From NCBI GenBank assembly GCA_051649085.1, contig JBOFGK010000049.1, positions 1-32,525 on the forward strand: a stretch of 32,525 nucleotides of DNA. The letters run 5' to 3'. Shown here piece after piece: positions 1 to 8,296 of the stretch. The position numbers and the translations under genes are program-made. Numbering within the stretch: position 1 is the first letter of the stretch; the number at the start of each line of letters is the position of its first letter. The DNA is from JBOFGK01 sp051649085. Its GTDB lineage: Bacteria; Bacillota_I; Bacilli_A; UBA3375. The notes beneath the pieces are model-generated. The model searched no databases, was not told where the DNA came from, and was given only the letters and a program-made list of their open reading frames with translations.

Positions 1-74
1 TAGAGAAACAGAAACACTTACAGGTTAATATAGATGATTTATTTTAAGTGTTTAAAAACTAATTTAGATAAAAA

Positions 75-104
75 AAACATTTATCCAAATCCGGACAAAT
101 GTTT
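75..104 (-). terminator. Probable terminator downstream of the PspC gene
   Basis: An inverted repeat has arms AAACATTT/AAATGTTT plus an inner TCC/GGA, with one A-C mismatch between them and a 6-nt loop. On the minus strand the hairpin is followed by a run of T (the A-run at 68-77), which fits a terminator for the minus-strand gene ending at 184. On the plus strand a weaker T-run also follows, so it could act both ways. The 80-nt distance from the stop codon is somewhat long. Confidence 0.55.
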
Positions 105-183
105 AGAATTTTTTAGGACATTTTAGCTTTTGCTTGACATTAAAATGTAAACTTTTAATTGGTTTTAAGTATATTTTTATTGA

Positions 184-372
184 TTATCTAGTTGGTACAA
201 TGATTAGTGCAATTATATAGGCAAAAATTATTGTTGAGCATGAAAAAACTAAAACGCCCACGGCAACTAAGCGGACAATAGTTACATCAACTTCAAAATA
301 TTCAGCAAGCCCTGAGCACACTCCACCAATTTTTTTGTCATTTAGATTTCTGTATAATTTTTTATTCTTCAT
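184..372 (-). CDS. PspC-domain small membrane protein (62 aa)
   Basis: This is a 62-residue protein of the PspC family, small inner-membrane proteins related to the phage-shock response. The N-terminal half carries the typical PspC signature (YRNLNDKKIGGVCSGLAEYF, then a VDVTIVRL segment). The C-terminal half is one long hydrophobic segment rich in V, I, L and A, consistent with membrane insertion. The ATG is preceded on the minus strand by AGAAAGGAAAACTT, a good ribosome binding site. It stands alone, with no pspA-like partner in view, divergent from the SDR gene. In Bacillota such stand-alone PspC proteins are common and their role is poorly defined; a membrane-stress role is inference from the family. 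Confidence 0.8.
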   Translation of the reverse strand: MKNKKLYRNLNDKKIGGVCSGLAEYFEVDVTIVRLVAVGVLVFSCSTIIFAYIIALIIVPTR

Positions 373-706
373 AAGTTTTCCTTTCTAAAAATCAATTTTC
401 CACTTTGACTCGTACTAATTTGGAAACAAAATCAATTGTCCTTGAATATATTGGATAATTACATAATAAATACAGCTTTGGTTGAAATAAGATGTAAAAC
501 AATATAGTTTAGGTGTACGAGTTTTGATGAATATTGCTTTTGCAATTCAATGATTGTTCATATTATACAATGGAAAATATTAGGTGTCAATCATTTAATA
601 AGTTTATTCAAAATACACTTGCTTATGTCAATGTAGTAGCATAAATTTTTATAGACAAATGAATATGTTAGAGGAGTACATAAATATGTTAAGTAGTACA
701 TAAAAA
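373..706. other. AT-rich intergenic region, no gene seen
   Basis: This stretch between the divergent PspC and SDR genes has no ORF with a ribosome binding site. The only pattern I notice is a direct repeat AGTACATAAA at about 675-684 and 694-703, just upstream of the SDR promoter. It could be a regulator site or chance in AT-rich DNA. Confidence 0.4.
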
Positions 707-736
707 ATGACATCTAAAGAATAAAAGTAGTATAAT
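707..736 (+). promoter_or_regulatory. Predicted sigma-A promoter of the SDR operon
   Basis: The -35 is ATGACA (707-712) and the -10 is TATAAT (731-736), with an 18-nt spacer. They lie about 45 nt upstream of the SDR ribosome binding site (GAGG at 771-774). This probably drives the four-gene plus-strand run that ends at the terminator at 4855. Confidence 0.6.
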
Positions 737-781
737 AGTAAAAAGCATGTTTTACGTGTCTAGCTAGAATGAGGTTATTTA

Positions 782-1555
782 ATGAAAAAATATGTACTTA
801 TAACGGGAGCAGCATCGGGGATTGGTTTTGCAACTGCTCTTGCATATGCAGATAAGCAAATGTCAATAATTGCTGTCGATAAAAATAGTAGTGGATTATA
901 TAATTTAGAAACTCAAATAAAAATGCAAAATGGCGATGAAGTTGACGTGAGATTAATTACAGTTGATCTGACTGATGAACGAGCACTAATGGAATTTTAT
1001 TTAGAGACACAAAATTATCGAATAAAAACGTGGATTAATTGTGCTGGCGTTGGTATTATTGAAAAACTCGTTACGATATCTGCTGAACGCCAATTAGAGC
1101 TTAATAAGTTAAATGTTCAAGCACTTTCCTTTTTAAGCATACGCTATGTTCAAGATTATTTCACTGATGAGGATGCAACATTAATAAATATTTCATCAGG
1201 TTTAGGTTATCGAATTCTTGAAACAATGGTCAGTTATTGTGCTTCAAAATATTATGTCAGTAGTTTTACAGAAGGATTAGCACAAACCCTTCGTTTAGAA
1301 GGAGGAAAAATGAGGGTAAAGGTAATGGCACCGACACTTGTTGAAAGTCCGTTTACGAAAACAGCTTTAAATGCTGAGGAATATGATTTTAGTTTAGAAA
1401 CTCGAAACTATAATTCAACAGCCGAAATAGCACAATATATTTTGAAATTAGAAGCAAGTGATAAAATTGTTGGAACAGTTAATCGACAAACACTAGAACT
1501 TATTTTAGAAGATCCGCTGCTACCATATCAGCAAGTTAGTGGAGATACAAGCTAA
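782..1555 (+). CDS. SDR-family NAD(P)-dependent oxidoreductase
   Basis: The protein (257 aa) is a classical short-chain dehydrogenase/reductase with a Rossmann fold. The cofactor-binding motif TGAASGIG is at residues 8-15, a NAG-type motif appears as NCAGVG near residue 85, and the catalytic set is a Ser in ISSG followed by Tyr152 and Lys156 in YCASK. The length is typical of classical SDRs. The ATG has GAGG 8 nt upstream and a good promoter at 707-736. It is first in a run with an M32 carboxypeptidase 41 nt downstream. The substrate cannot be told from sequence; the neighbours (peptidase, Nudix, MATE) do not point to a single pathway. Confidence 0.88.
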   Translation: MKKYVLITGAASGIGFATALAYADKQMSIIAVDKNSSGLYNLETQIKMQNGDEVDVRLITVDLTDERALMEFYLETQNYRIKTWINCAGVGIIEKLVTISAERQLELNKLNVQALSFLSIRYVQDYFTDEDATLINISSGLGYRILETMVSYCASKYYVSSFTEGLAQTLRLEGGKMRVKVMAPTLVESPFTKTALNAEEYDFSLETRNYNSTAEIAQYILKLEASDKIVGTVNRQTLELILEDPLLPYQQVSGDTS

Positions 1556-1596
1556 GGTTGTAAATTATTTTTATATAAAAATTGATAAGGAGAAAT

Positions 1597-3057
1597 ATGC
1601 AAAAAATATTAGAAATTCAAGCACAAATTAGAAAAAAACAAGAGCTTTGTTCACTTTTATATTGGGAAATGCAAATCGAAGCTGCAAGTGGAAGTAGAGC
1701 CGGATTATATGATTTATATGAAATGACAGAGATTGAAATTAATAATTTACTATTAGGTGAAGAATTAGCCAAAGAACTTGCAAATGCTCAACCAACGAAT
1801 GAAATGGAACAAGCAATTGTCAATGAACTTAATAAGGAAATAAAAAAAGAACAAGTAGTACCAATAGCGGAGAAATTAAAATTAAATAAAATCGCTAATG
1901 AAACGCAAATCGCCTGGGGACAGGCCCGTGAAAGTGATGATTATACAAATTTCTCATTAAATTCGGTAATAGAGGCAACAAGAGCAAATTTGGAATATCG
2001 TAAACAAGAACAACCAACTAAAACCTCATATGAAATTTTATTGAACGATTATGAAGAAGATTTAACAGTTAATCAGGTTGATGAATTTTTCGAAACATTA
2101 AAGACAAAGCTGATTCCGTTTATTGAAAAAATTCCCAGAAGAGAATATGCGTTTATTTCGGAAAAATATCCAATCGAAAAGCAACGACAGTTTTGTGAGT
2201 GGCTTGCTAATTATTTGAAATTCGATTTTACACGTGGAATGCTTAAAGAAACAGAACATCCTTTCATGTTAGAAATCAATCGTAATGATGTCAGAATAAC
2301 AACTCACTACTATGAAGATAATTTTTTAAGCGCAATTTTTTCCACAATTCATGAGACAGGACATGCTCTATATGAACAAAATATAAGTGAGAAATACGAA
2401 CAGACAATTTTATGCAAGGGGACATCAACAAGTGTACACGAATCACAATCACGCTTATATGAAAATAACATTGCTCGAAACAAAGCTTTTTGGGAACCAA
2501 TCTATCCAATTTTACAAGCCTTCTTTCCAAAGCAATTAGCAAATGTAAGCCTTGATGAATTTTACGAAGCAATTAATGTAAGTTACCCATCGTTGATTAG
2601 AATTGAAGCAGATGAACTAACATATCCACTTCATGTAGCTGTTCGTTATGAAATTGAAAAGGAGATCTTTAATGAAGAACTTGACCTAACATTACTTGAA
2701 GATGTGTGGAATCAAAAGATGAAAGCATACTTAGGAGTCGATGTTCCATCACTTGGAAAAGGACTATATCAAGATGTTCATTGGCCAAGTGGGGCTTTTG
2801 GATATTTCGCAACATACGCTTTAGGAAGTTCATTTGCAAGTCAGATTGCTAAAGTAATGGAAGAAGAATTAGGTAAAAAGATGTATACTGAAATGGAAGA
2901 AGTTAAAAGTTGGTTAGGAACACAAATACATCAATATGGTAAAACAAAATCATTTAACGAGTTATTGAAAGATGTTACTAATAGTCAACTTTCAGCAGAA
3001 GATTATGCTGAGTATTTAATCACAAAATATGCAAAACTTTATAATGTTCAACCATAG
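1597..3057 (+). CDS. M32-family metallocarboxypeptidase
   Basis: This is a zinc carboxypeptidase of the thermostable carboxypeptidase 1 (M32) family, which removes C-terminal residues from peptides in the cytoplasm. The zinc site HETGH is at residues 252-256, with the third ligand Glu282 in the HESQS motif. Other family marks follow: IRIEADELTYPLH and GYFATYALG. The length of 486 aa is close to the usual size of about 500. I chose the ATG at 1597 because AAGGAG (1587-1592) lies just before it; an in-frame TTG at 1582 has no better signal. It sits between an SDR gene and a MutT-like gene, with 25 nt to the latter, so all are probably co-transcribed. Confidence 0.9.
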   Translation: MQKILEIQAQIRKKQELCSLLYWEMQIEAASGSRAGLYDLYEMTEIEINNLLLGEELAKELANAQPTNEMEQAIVNELNKEIKKEQVVPIAEKLKLNKIANETQIAWGQARESDDYTNFSLNSVIEATRANLEYRKQEQPTKTSYEILLNDYEEDLTVNQVDEFFETLKTKLIPFIEKIPRREYAFISEKYPIEKQRQFCEWLANYLKFDFTRGMLKETEHPFMLEINRNDVRITTHYYEDNFLSAIFSTIHETGHALYEQNISEKYEQTILCKGTSTSVHESQSRLYENNIARNKAFWEPIYPILQAFFPKQLANVSLDEFYEAINVSYPSLIRIEADELTYPLHVAVRYEIEKEIFNEELDLTLLEDVWNQKMKAYLGVDVPSLGKGLYQDVHWPSGAFGYFATYALGSSFASQIAKVMEEELGKKMYTEMEEVKSWLGTQIHQYGKTKSFNELLKDVTNSQLSAEDYAEYLITKYAKLYNVQP

Positions 3058-3082
3058 AAAATTAAAAGTCAAATGAGGTCCA

Positions 3083-3460
3083 ATGATAAAAGTAGTTGCA
3101 GCAGTAATAATTAATGAGTATGGAGAAATTTTAATTGGTAAGCGAGCAGCAACTGGAAAATTGCCAAATTGTTGGGAGTTTCCTGGTGGAAAAATTGAAG
3201 AAAATGAAACGAAAGAGAACGCGCTTGTTCGAGAAATAAACGAGGAGCTTGGATGTGAAATTGAAGTTGGTGAAGAACTTGCTAACACTGTTCATCACTA
3301 TCCAGATTTTTCGGTTGAAATAACTTTTTTAAAATGTAAGCTTATTAATGGAACACCCAAAACATTTGTTCATCAAGAGCTTGCTTGGGTTAAAAGTTCA
3401 GAGTTAAGTAATTATCAGTTTGCTGAGGCAAATCTAGTTGTTTTATATAAGTTAAAATGA
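3083..3460 (+). CDS. MutT-like Nudix hydrolase
   Basis: This 125-aa protein is a single Nudix domain. The Nudix box is complete: GGKIEENE, then seven residues, then REINEELG, with all metal-binding glutamates present. The flanking sequence (IGKRAATGKLPNCWEFPGG before the box, ELAWV near the C-terminus) is like MutT and CTP pyrophosphohydrolase enzymes, which hydrolyse oxidised or non-canonical nucleoside triphosphates. The ATG follows GAGG at 3075-3078. It lies 25 nt after the carboxypeptidase gene and 53 nt before the MATE gene. Nucleotide-pool cleaning is the likely job; the exact substrate (8-oxo-dGTP versus others) is not decided by the sequence. Confidence 0.85.
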   Translation: MIKVVAAVIINEYGEILIGKRAATGKLPNCWEFPGGKIEENETKENALVREINEELGCEIEVGEELANTVHHYPDFSVEITFLKCKLINGTPKTFVHQELAWVKSSELSNYQFAEANLVVLYKLK

Positions 3461-3513
3461 GTAGTTGATTTAAGTATTTGAAAAAATGAATATAGTTAAA
3501 GAAAGAAGCGGTT

Positions 3514-4854
3514 ATGAATTCAAATGATTTAACAAGTGGCCCAATTTTAAAAAAAATTATGCAAATTGCTATACCAATTGTCTTTGTAAATTTTATTGGT
3601 ATGTCAAATAATATTTTCAGTATGTTTTGGCTAGGTTTTAAAGGGACTAGTCAGCTTTCGGCAATTGGGACTGGTATGATGTTTATAACACTTGCTTATG
3701 CTTTTTCGAGTTTGGCAAGAACAGGAACAGAAGTATCAATTTCTCAAGCGGCTGGTCGACATGATCATGAGGACATGATTGTATTAGCTCATAATGGGAT
3801 TCGCCTATCATTTTTGTTAGCGATTATTTATACCATATGTCTAGTTTTATTTACTGAGCAGTTGATCGGCTTATTTACAGGTTTAGATGAAGTGACAAGT
3901 CAAAGAGCAATTGCCTATCTTCATTTTTCGAGTATTGGGATCTTTTGTCGAATAATCTTGAATACGCTGTATGGGATTTTTGCAGCTATTGGTCGAACAA
4001 AGGTGATTTCGCAAATTGTTGGTTTTGGATTGATTGTGAATATTATTTTAGATCCGATTATGCTGTTTGGATTTAATTTAGACGTTTGGGGTTTAGGTAT
4101 TTCTTACTCAATTTCTGCCTTTATAATGGTTACTTTATTGTTTTATAATTTAGGGAGAGAAACGACAATTTTAAAAAACTTCAAATTATTTAATGTCGAT
4201 CGAAAAAGTATTTGCAATATCCTGAAAATATCAACTCCCAATGCCATACAAAACATGTCAATTAATTTTATTTCAATGATTGTTGCAAGCTTTGTTGTCG
4301 TCTATGGAGTTGAAGCAATAGCTGCCCAACGAATTGGTTTTAATCTGGAGAGTTTAACCTGGATGGTAACAATGGGTATCACAACAAGTATGTCAATTTA
4401 TATTGGCCAAAATTATGGGGCCAAAGAATATGGACGAATGCGTAATGGTTTTTATTTGATTTTGAAAATTATGTCAATGTATGCAATTGTAATTACGATA
4501 ATTTTAATTATTGGAAGTGAACAATTGATTAGTGTGTTTTCAAATGATCCAAAGGTAATTGAAATTGGTGTTAATTATTTGAAAGTTCTGTCGATTACGC
4601 AAGTGTGTATGGTTTTTGAGGGTGTCTGTATGGGGTATTTTAATGGGCAAGGAAAAACGAAAATTTCTGCTTTTTTCTCAATAACCGGAAACTTAATTAG
4701 AGTTCCTTTAGCATTTTATGGATCAATGTTCTATGGTTTAGATGGTGTCTGGTATGCATTGGCAATTTCAGCTATTTATAAAGGATTAACACCATTTATT
4801 GTTGCAGAGTTTATGCTTAGAAAGCAAAGAAGATTAGAATTGTCAATTAGTTAA
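3514..4854 (+). CDS. MATE-family efflux transporter
   Basis: This 446-aa integral membrane protein has about twelve hydrophobic segments in two similar halves, the layout of MATE (multidrug and toxin extrusion) transporters. It opens with NDLTSGPILKKIMQIAIPIV, the usual start of the family, and each half has the typical pattern of an NxxG/IGRT-like loop after transmembrane segment 4. MATE proteins export cationic compounds using Na+ or H+ gradients across the cytoplasmic membrane; the substrate here is unknown. The ribosome binding site is modest (AAAGAAAG about 9 nt before the ATG). It is the last gene of the plus-strand run and ends directly in the terminator at 4855. Confidence 0.9.
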   Translation: MNSNDLTSGPILKKIMQIAIPIVFVNFIGMSNNIFSMFWLGFKGTSQLSAIGTGMMFITLAYAFSSLARTGTEVSISQAAGRHDHEDMIVLAHNGIRLSFLLAIIYTICLVLFTEQLIGLFTGLDEVTSQRAIAYLHFSSIGIFCRIILNTLYGIFAAIGRTKVISQIVGFGLIVNIILDPIMLFGFNLDVWGLGISYSISAFIMVTLLFYNLGRETTILKNFKLFNVDRKSICNILKISTPNAIQNMSINFISMIVASFVVVYGVEAIAAQRIGFNLESLTWMVTMGITTSMSIYIGQNYGAKEYGRMRNGFYLILKIMSMYAIVITIILIIGSEQLISVFSNDPKVIEIGVNYLKVLSITQVCMVFEGVCMGYFNGQGKTKISAFFSITGNLIRVPLAFYGSMFYGLDGVWYALAISAIYKGLTPFIVAEFMLRKQRRLELSIS

Positions 4855-4882
4855 AAAACGAAGTGGTTATCCACTTCGTTTT
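4855..4882. terminator. Bidirectional terminator between MATE and nadE
   Basis: This is a perfect 12-bp stem (AAAACGAAGTGG / CCACTTCGTTTT) with a TTAT loop. The A/T ends give a T-run on both strands, so it can end transcription of the plus-strand MATE run and of the minus-strand NAD operon. The nadE stop codon (4881-4883) overlaps its right edge. Confidence 0.9.
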
Positions 4883-5684
4883 AATCATAGATTGTAATTG
4901 GTAAAGCTCGTTTATGAGCAGAGTTTAGATATAACTCTTCAACTCTAGCGGCAGTATTAGAATCAATTGTTTCACCTTTTAAATAACTATCAATTTGTTC
5001 ATAGGAAACGCCTAAAGCAACTGTATCAGCAAGTGCTGGTCGTTCTTCTTCAAGGTCTGCAGTTGGTTCTTTTAAATAAAGTTGTTCAGGACAAGCAAGT
5101 GCTTTCAATAATTCGCGTCCTTGACTTTTACAAAGTCCAAATAATGGAATGATATCAGCTGCTCCATCTCCGAATTTTGTGTAAAATCCAGTAACACTTT
5201 CGGCACTATGATCTGTTCCAACAACAAGACCATGATGAGCTGCTGCAACTGCAAATTGGACAATCATGCGCTGACGTGCTTTAATATTACCTTTATTGAA
5301 ATCAGAAATTGGAACACCGGCTCGAGTTAATTCGGCAACTTGTGTATCAACTGCTGGTTTGATATCAACTGTAAAAGTCGTACTTGGTGCAATGAATTTT
5401 AAAGCAAGTTGACAATCAGCTTCATCGAATTGAGTTCCATATGGTAATCTCACTGCAATAAATTGAAAGTTTTTTTCTGGAAATTCTTGATTTAAATCAT
5501 CAATCGCAAGTTGACAAAGTTTTCCGGCTAAAGTTGAATCTTGTCCACCAGAAATTCCTAAAACTAAAGTTGTTAAATTTGTTTTTTGAAGTTGTTCTTT
5601 CAAAAAGACAACTCGTGTTTTTAATTCATAGTTAACATCAATTTCAGGTAATACACGCATTTCTTTAACGATTTTTGTTTGCAT
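4881..5684 (-). CDS. nadE: Ammonia-dependent NAD synthetase
   Basis: NadE makes NAD from deamido-NAD, ammonia and ATP, the last step of NAD synthesis in the cytoplasm. The protein (267 aa) follows the Escherichia coli type closely: the ATP pyrophosphatase loop GISGGQDST is at residues 43-51, followed by FIAVRLPYG, VVGTDHSAE, TKFGDGAADI and PTADLEEERP. There is no glutaminase (nitrilase) domain, so it should use free ammonia. I chose the ATG at 5684 because the minus strand has AAAAGAGG just upstream; an in-frame ATG at 5711 lacks a ribosome binding site. The start overlaps the end of pncB by 20 nt, which suggests coupled translation. It is the last gene of the operon. Confidence 0.95.
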   Translation of the reverse strand: MQTKIVKEMRVLPEIDVNYELKTRVVFLKEQLQKTNLTTLVLGISGGQDSTLAGKLCQLAIDDLNQEFPEKNFQFIAVRLPYGTQFDEADCQLALKFIAPSTTFTVDIKPAVDTQVAELTRAGVPISDFNKGNIKARQRMIVQFAVAAAHHGLVVGTDHSAESVTGFYTKFGDGAADIIPLFGLCKSQGRELLKALACPEQLYLKEPTADLEEERPALADTVALGVSYEQIDSYLKGETIDSNTAARVEELYLNSAHKRALPITIYD

Positions 5685-7110
5685 TTTGACCTCTTTTCCT
5701 ATTGATTTCATTTATTTTATTTTCATAACATCGTGGTGATAAATCGACATAGTAATTTGACGGATTTTTGTAACGCAAGTTTTCTGGCCAAAATTCAGCT
5801 AGACAAGTTTGTGCGTAGTCTTTGGTTTCAATTAAAGTCGGAAGTTGATAGCATAATTTTCCGTTTTCAAAGATCAAATGATGAAGTTTTCGGTATTTAA
5901 AATCGGCAAGCAAAGTGTTTAAAGCAGGTAGTTGCTCATTAAACAATAAGATTGAACCAAGCTCAGCTAGATTTTCATCCCAAAGTGAGATATAATCAGC
6001 AACAGCTTTATTAGTTTGCGGACTTAAAATCCGATAAGCAGCTTTTTTTCCAGGTGTTGTAATTTTTGCCACATTGCTAGATATTTTAATTACATCAATC
6101 ATTTGTCCGTCTTTGTTTTCGATTGCTACTAATTTATAGACAGCTCCTAATGCAGGTTGATCAAAGGCTGTAATTAATTTTGTACCAATTCCCCATGAAT
6201 CAATCATTGCCCCTTCTTGTTTCAAAGATAAAATTGTTTGTTCGTCAAGGTCGTTACTTGCAATGATTTTTGTATCACGATAACCTGCTGCATCAAGTTT
6301 TTTTCGGACCTCTTTAGATAAATATGCTAAGTCTCCACTATCTAAACGAACAGCGTTAAAGTTTATTTTGTCTTTAAATTCATTTGCAACTTTAATTGCA
6401 TTGACAATTCCACTATTTAATGTATCGTATGTATCAATTAAGAATGTACAATTTTTATGAGTTTGTGCATATTTTGTGAATGCTTCATATTCATCATTAT
6501 AGCTTTGAACAAATGAATGCGCGTGTGTTCCAACAATAGGTAGACCGAAACGTTGTCCAGCACTGACTAAGCTTGTACCATCAAAACCACCAATGTAAGC
6601 AGCTCTTGTTCCCCAAAGTGCAGCTTCAGTTTCATGGGCTCTACGTGTTCCAAATTCAAAAATTAAATCATCACTTGCAACCGAACGAATCTTTGATGCT
6701 TTAGTTGCAATTAATGTCTGATAATTGATGATATTTAAAATGATTGTTTCTAATAATTGAGCTTGAATTAAATCGGCTTCAATCACTAATAGTGGTGTGT
6801 TTGCGAAAACGACCTCACCTTCTCGAACACAATGAATTGTTCCAGTAAAATGTAATGTGCTTAAATAATCAAGGTAGGCGTTGGGGTAGTCAAGTTCTGA
6901 TTTTAAATAAGCGATATCTTCATCAGTAAATTTAAAGTTTTGAATAATTTCGATTATTTTTTCAAGGCCTGCAAAAATTCCGTGTCCGTTATTAAATGGG
7001 TTATCTCGGTAATAAACTTCGAAAACAGCTTTTCGTTCGTGGGTGTTGTCGTTGAAGTAGGCAAGTCCCATGTTTAATTGATACAAATCCGTATGTAATG
7101 CTATACTCAT
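5665..7110 (-). CDS. pncB: Nicotinate phosphoribosyltransferase
   Basis: PncB joins nicotinate with PRPP, with ATP hydrolysis, to give nicotinate mononucleotide, the entry step of nicotinate salvage. The 481-aa protein shows the family motifs: TDLYQLNM near the start, FGTRRAHE, GGFDGTSLVSAG, GTHAHSFVQSY (with the histidine region phosphorylated during catalysis), LIDTYDT, RLDSGDLAYLS and DSWGIGTKLI. The length is that of the long bacterial form. The ATG is preceded by AAGGAG on the minus strand. It lies 32 nt after the EIIC-like gene and overlaps nadE by 20 nt, giving a three-gene NAD salvage operon read leftward from the control region near 8195-8263. Confidence 0.95.
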   Translation of the reverse strand: MSIALHTDLYQLNMGLAYFNDNTHERKAVFEVYYRDNPFNNGHGIFAGLEKIIEIIQNFKFTDEDIAYLKSELDYPNAYLDYLSTLHFTGTIHCVREGEVVFANTPLLVIEADLIQAQLLETIILNIINYQTLIATKASKIRSVASDDLIFEFGTRRAHETEAALWGTRAAYIGGFDGTSLVSAGQRFGLPIVGTHAHSFVQSYNDEYEAFTKYAQTHKNCTFLIDTYDTLNSGIVNAIKVANEFKDKINFNAVRLDSGDLAYLSKEVRKKLDAAGYRDTKIIASNDLDEQTILSLKQEGAMIDSWGIGTKLITAFDQPALGAVYKLVAIENKDGQMIDVIKISSNVAKITTPGKKAAYRILSPQTNKAVADYISLWDENLAELGSILLFNEQLPALNTLLADFKYRKLHHLIFENGKLCYQLPTLIETKDYAQTCLAEFWPENLRYKNPSNYYVDLSPRCYENKINEINRKRGQNANKNR

Positions 7111-7142
7111 AATTTTCTCCTTAGTAAAGTAATATTTTTAGA

Positions 7143-8132
7143 TTACGATGAAATTGGTAAATCACCCTTTTTAATTAGTTTGTTACGTTTGAAAAAGTTA
7201 TATGCAACGGCTCCAACTCCAAGTGGAATTAGAAAATTAAAGATTACAAGTTGTAATAAGACAGTTGGATTTGAACTATTTTGTGCGTAAGTAATTATTT
7301 GAGCAACTAGTGAACAAGTTCCAATTCCCGCAGCTTCTTTTGTCGTTGTCAGATTAGAAAAGAATCCGGCAGCAACACCACTTACAACACTTGCAATCAA
7401 AGGAGGACCAAAAATCCAATAATTTCTCGTGATATTCTTCAGATGAATTTTACTTGTTCCAAAGAAAACTAGTAGTGTATTAATAAATTTATTGTCTTGT
7501 TGTGACATTAGTCCAAAAGTCATAAGCTGAGCTGAAGTTGCGGCTAGAGCAACAAATGCTGTTTGTCCACTAAGTCCAAAGATAATTGCAAGGGCTGCAC
7601 TTGAGAAAGGACCACTCATTGCAAAACCAATGACAAACGAAAGAATTGCACCACCGATTAAAGGTTGGGCTTGAACTTGTGTATTTATGAAACTGCTAAG
7701 CTGTTTTTGTAGTTCTAGAAAACTTGGATTGAAAATCATCGCAATTAACCCAGTTGTAACAATTGCAATTGCTGGTAAGTAAAAAGTTTGCAGAGGATTT
7801 TTACTTTCAAGTTTATCTAATAAAAATAAAACAGCACTTGAGATAACTAAACACGAAAAAGGATCACCAACAAAAACACCTGTTGCAGTAATACTACCAG
7901 CTGCGATTGCACCGACTAATGGTGCACAAATTGTTGTTAATTGCTTGTAATTCAATTTAACAGCAATTCCAGTTGCGATTGCAGGTCCCATTAAAACTTT
8001 TGCGATTTTTGCAAATTGAACAAGTTCATCAATTGCCAATGATTTACCAGCTTGCTCTAAAATAATTCCAACAATCAGAGTTGCGAACAGACCACCGGCC
8101 ATTCCATCTAATGCACTTCTAACTTTATTCAT
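7143..8132 (-). CDS. PTS EIIC-like (PfoR/PTS_EIIC_2 type) membrane protein, possible niacin transporter
   Basis: This 329-aa, very hydrophobic protein with about nine to ten predicted membrane segments resembles the PTS_EIIC_2 (PfoR-like) family. Typical features are GMAGGLFATLIVG at the N-terminus, a central MSGPFSSAALA, FFGTSKIHLKN, and GIGTCSLVAQI near the C-terminus. No EIIA or EIIB domain or gene is nearby, so a true phosphotransfer role is not supported. It is the first gene of the operon with pncB and nadE and shares their control region with an NrtR-like regulator. That context makes uptake of nicotinate or a related NAD precursor a plausible role, but this is inference; the family itself has no firm substrate that I know of. 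Confidence 0.72.
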   Translation of the reverse strand: MNKVRSALDGMAGGLFATLIVGIILEQAGKSLAIDELVQFAKIAKVLMGPAIATGIAVKLNYKQLTTICAPLVGAIAAGSITATGVFVGDPFSCLVISSAVLFLLDKLESKNPLQTFYLPAIAIVTTGLIAMIFNPSFLELQKQLSSFINTQVQAQPLIGGAILSFVIGFAMSGPFSSAALAIIFGLSGQTAFVALAATSAQLMTFGLMSQQDNKFINTLLVFFGTSKIHLKNITRNYWIFGPPLIASVVSGVAAGFFSNLTTTKEAAGIGTCSLVAQIITYAQNSSNPTVLLQLVIFNFLIPLGVGAVAYNFFKRNKLIKKGDLPISS

Positions 8133-8194
8133 TATACCTCTTTTCTTTGAATTAAATCCAAATACAATTATTTACTTCTACTTTAATTAACCTA

Positions 8195-8223
8195 ATTATA
8201 GCATAAAAAAAAATGCCATTGTA
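8195..8223 (-). promoter_or_regulatory. Predicted promoter of the NAD salvage operon
   Basis: Read on the minus strand, there is TACAAT (8218-8223), a 17-nt spacer and a consensus -10 TATAAT (8195-8200). It points to the EIIC-like gene that starts at 8132. The -35 edge lies 5 nt from operator 1 (8229-8241), so a repressor bound there could hinder polymerase. Confidence 0.6.
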
Positions 8224-8228
8224 TTTTT

Positions 8229-8263
8229 TTGCAAAATGCAACATTTTTTTTTGCGTTTTGCAA
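8229..8263. promoter_or_regulatory. Two tandem TTGC-N5-GCAA operators, probably NrtR sites
   Basis: Two 13-bp inverted repeats lie in the divergent region: TTGCAAAATGCAA (8229-8241) and TTGCGTTTTGCAA (8251-8263). Each is followed by CAT or ACAT, and their centres are 22 bp apart, about two helical turns. The second covers the -35 of the rightward promoter and the first abuts the -35 of the leftward one. Position and symmetry make them good candidate binding sites for the NrtR-like protein encoded at 8297, controlling both directions. The assignment to NrtR is inference. Confidence 0.6.
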
Positions 8264-8278
8264 CATGTATGTTATAAT
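8251..8278 (+). promoter_or_regulatory. Predicted promoter of the NrtR-like gene
   Basis: The -10 is a consensus TATAAT at 8273-8278, with TTGCGT (8251-8256) as a -35 at 16-nt spacing, embedded in the second operator. This implies autoregulation of the downstream Nudix regulator. A perfect AAGGAGG (8286-8292) precedes the ATG at 8297. Confidence 0.6.
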
Positions 8279-8296
8279 TGTAGTTAAGGAGGTCAA

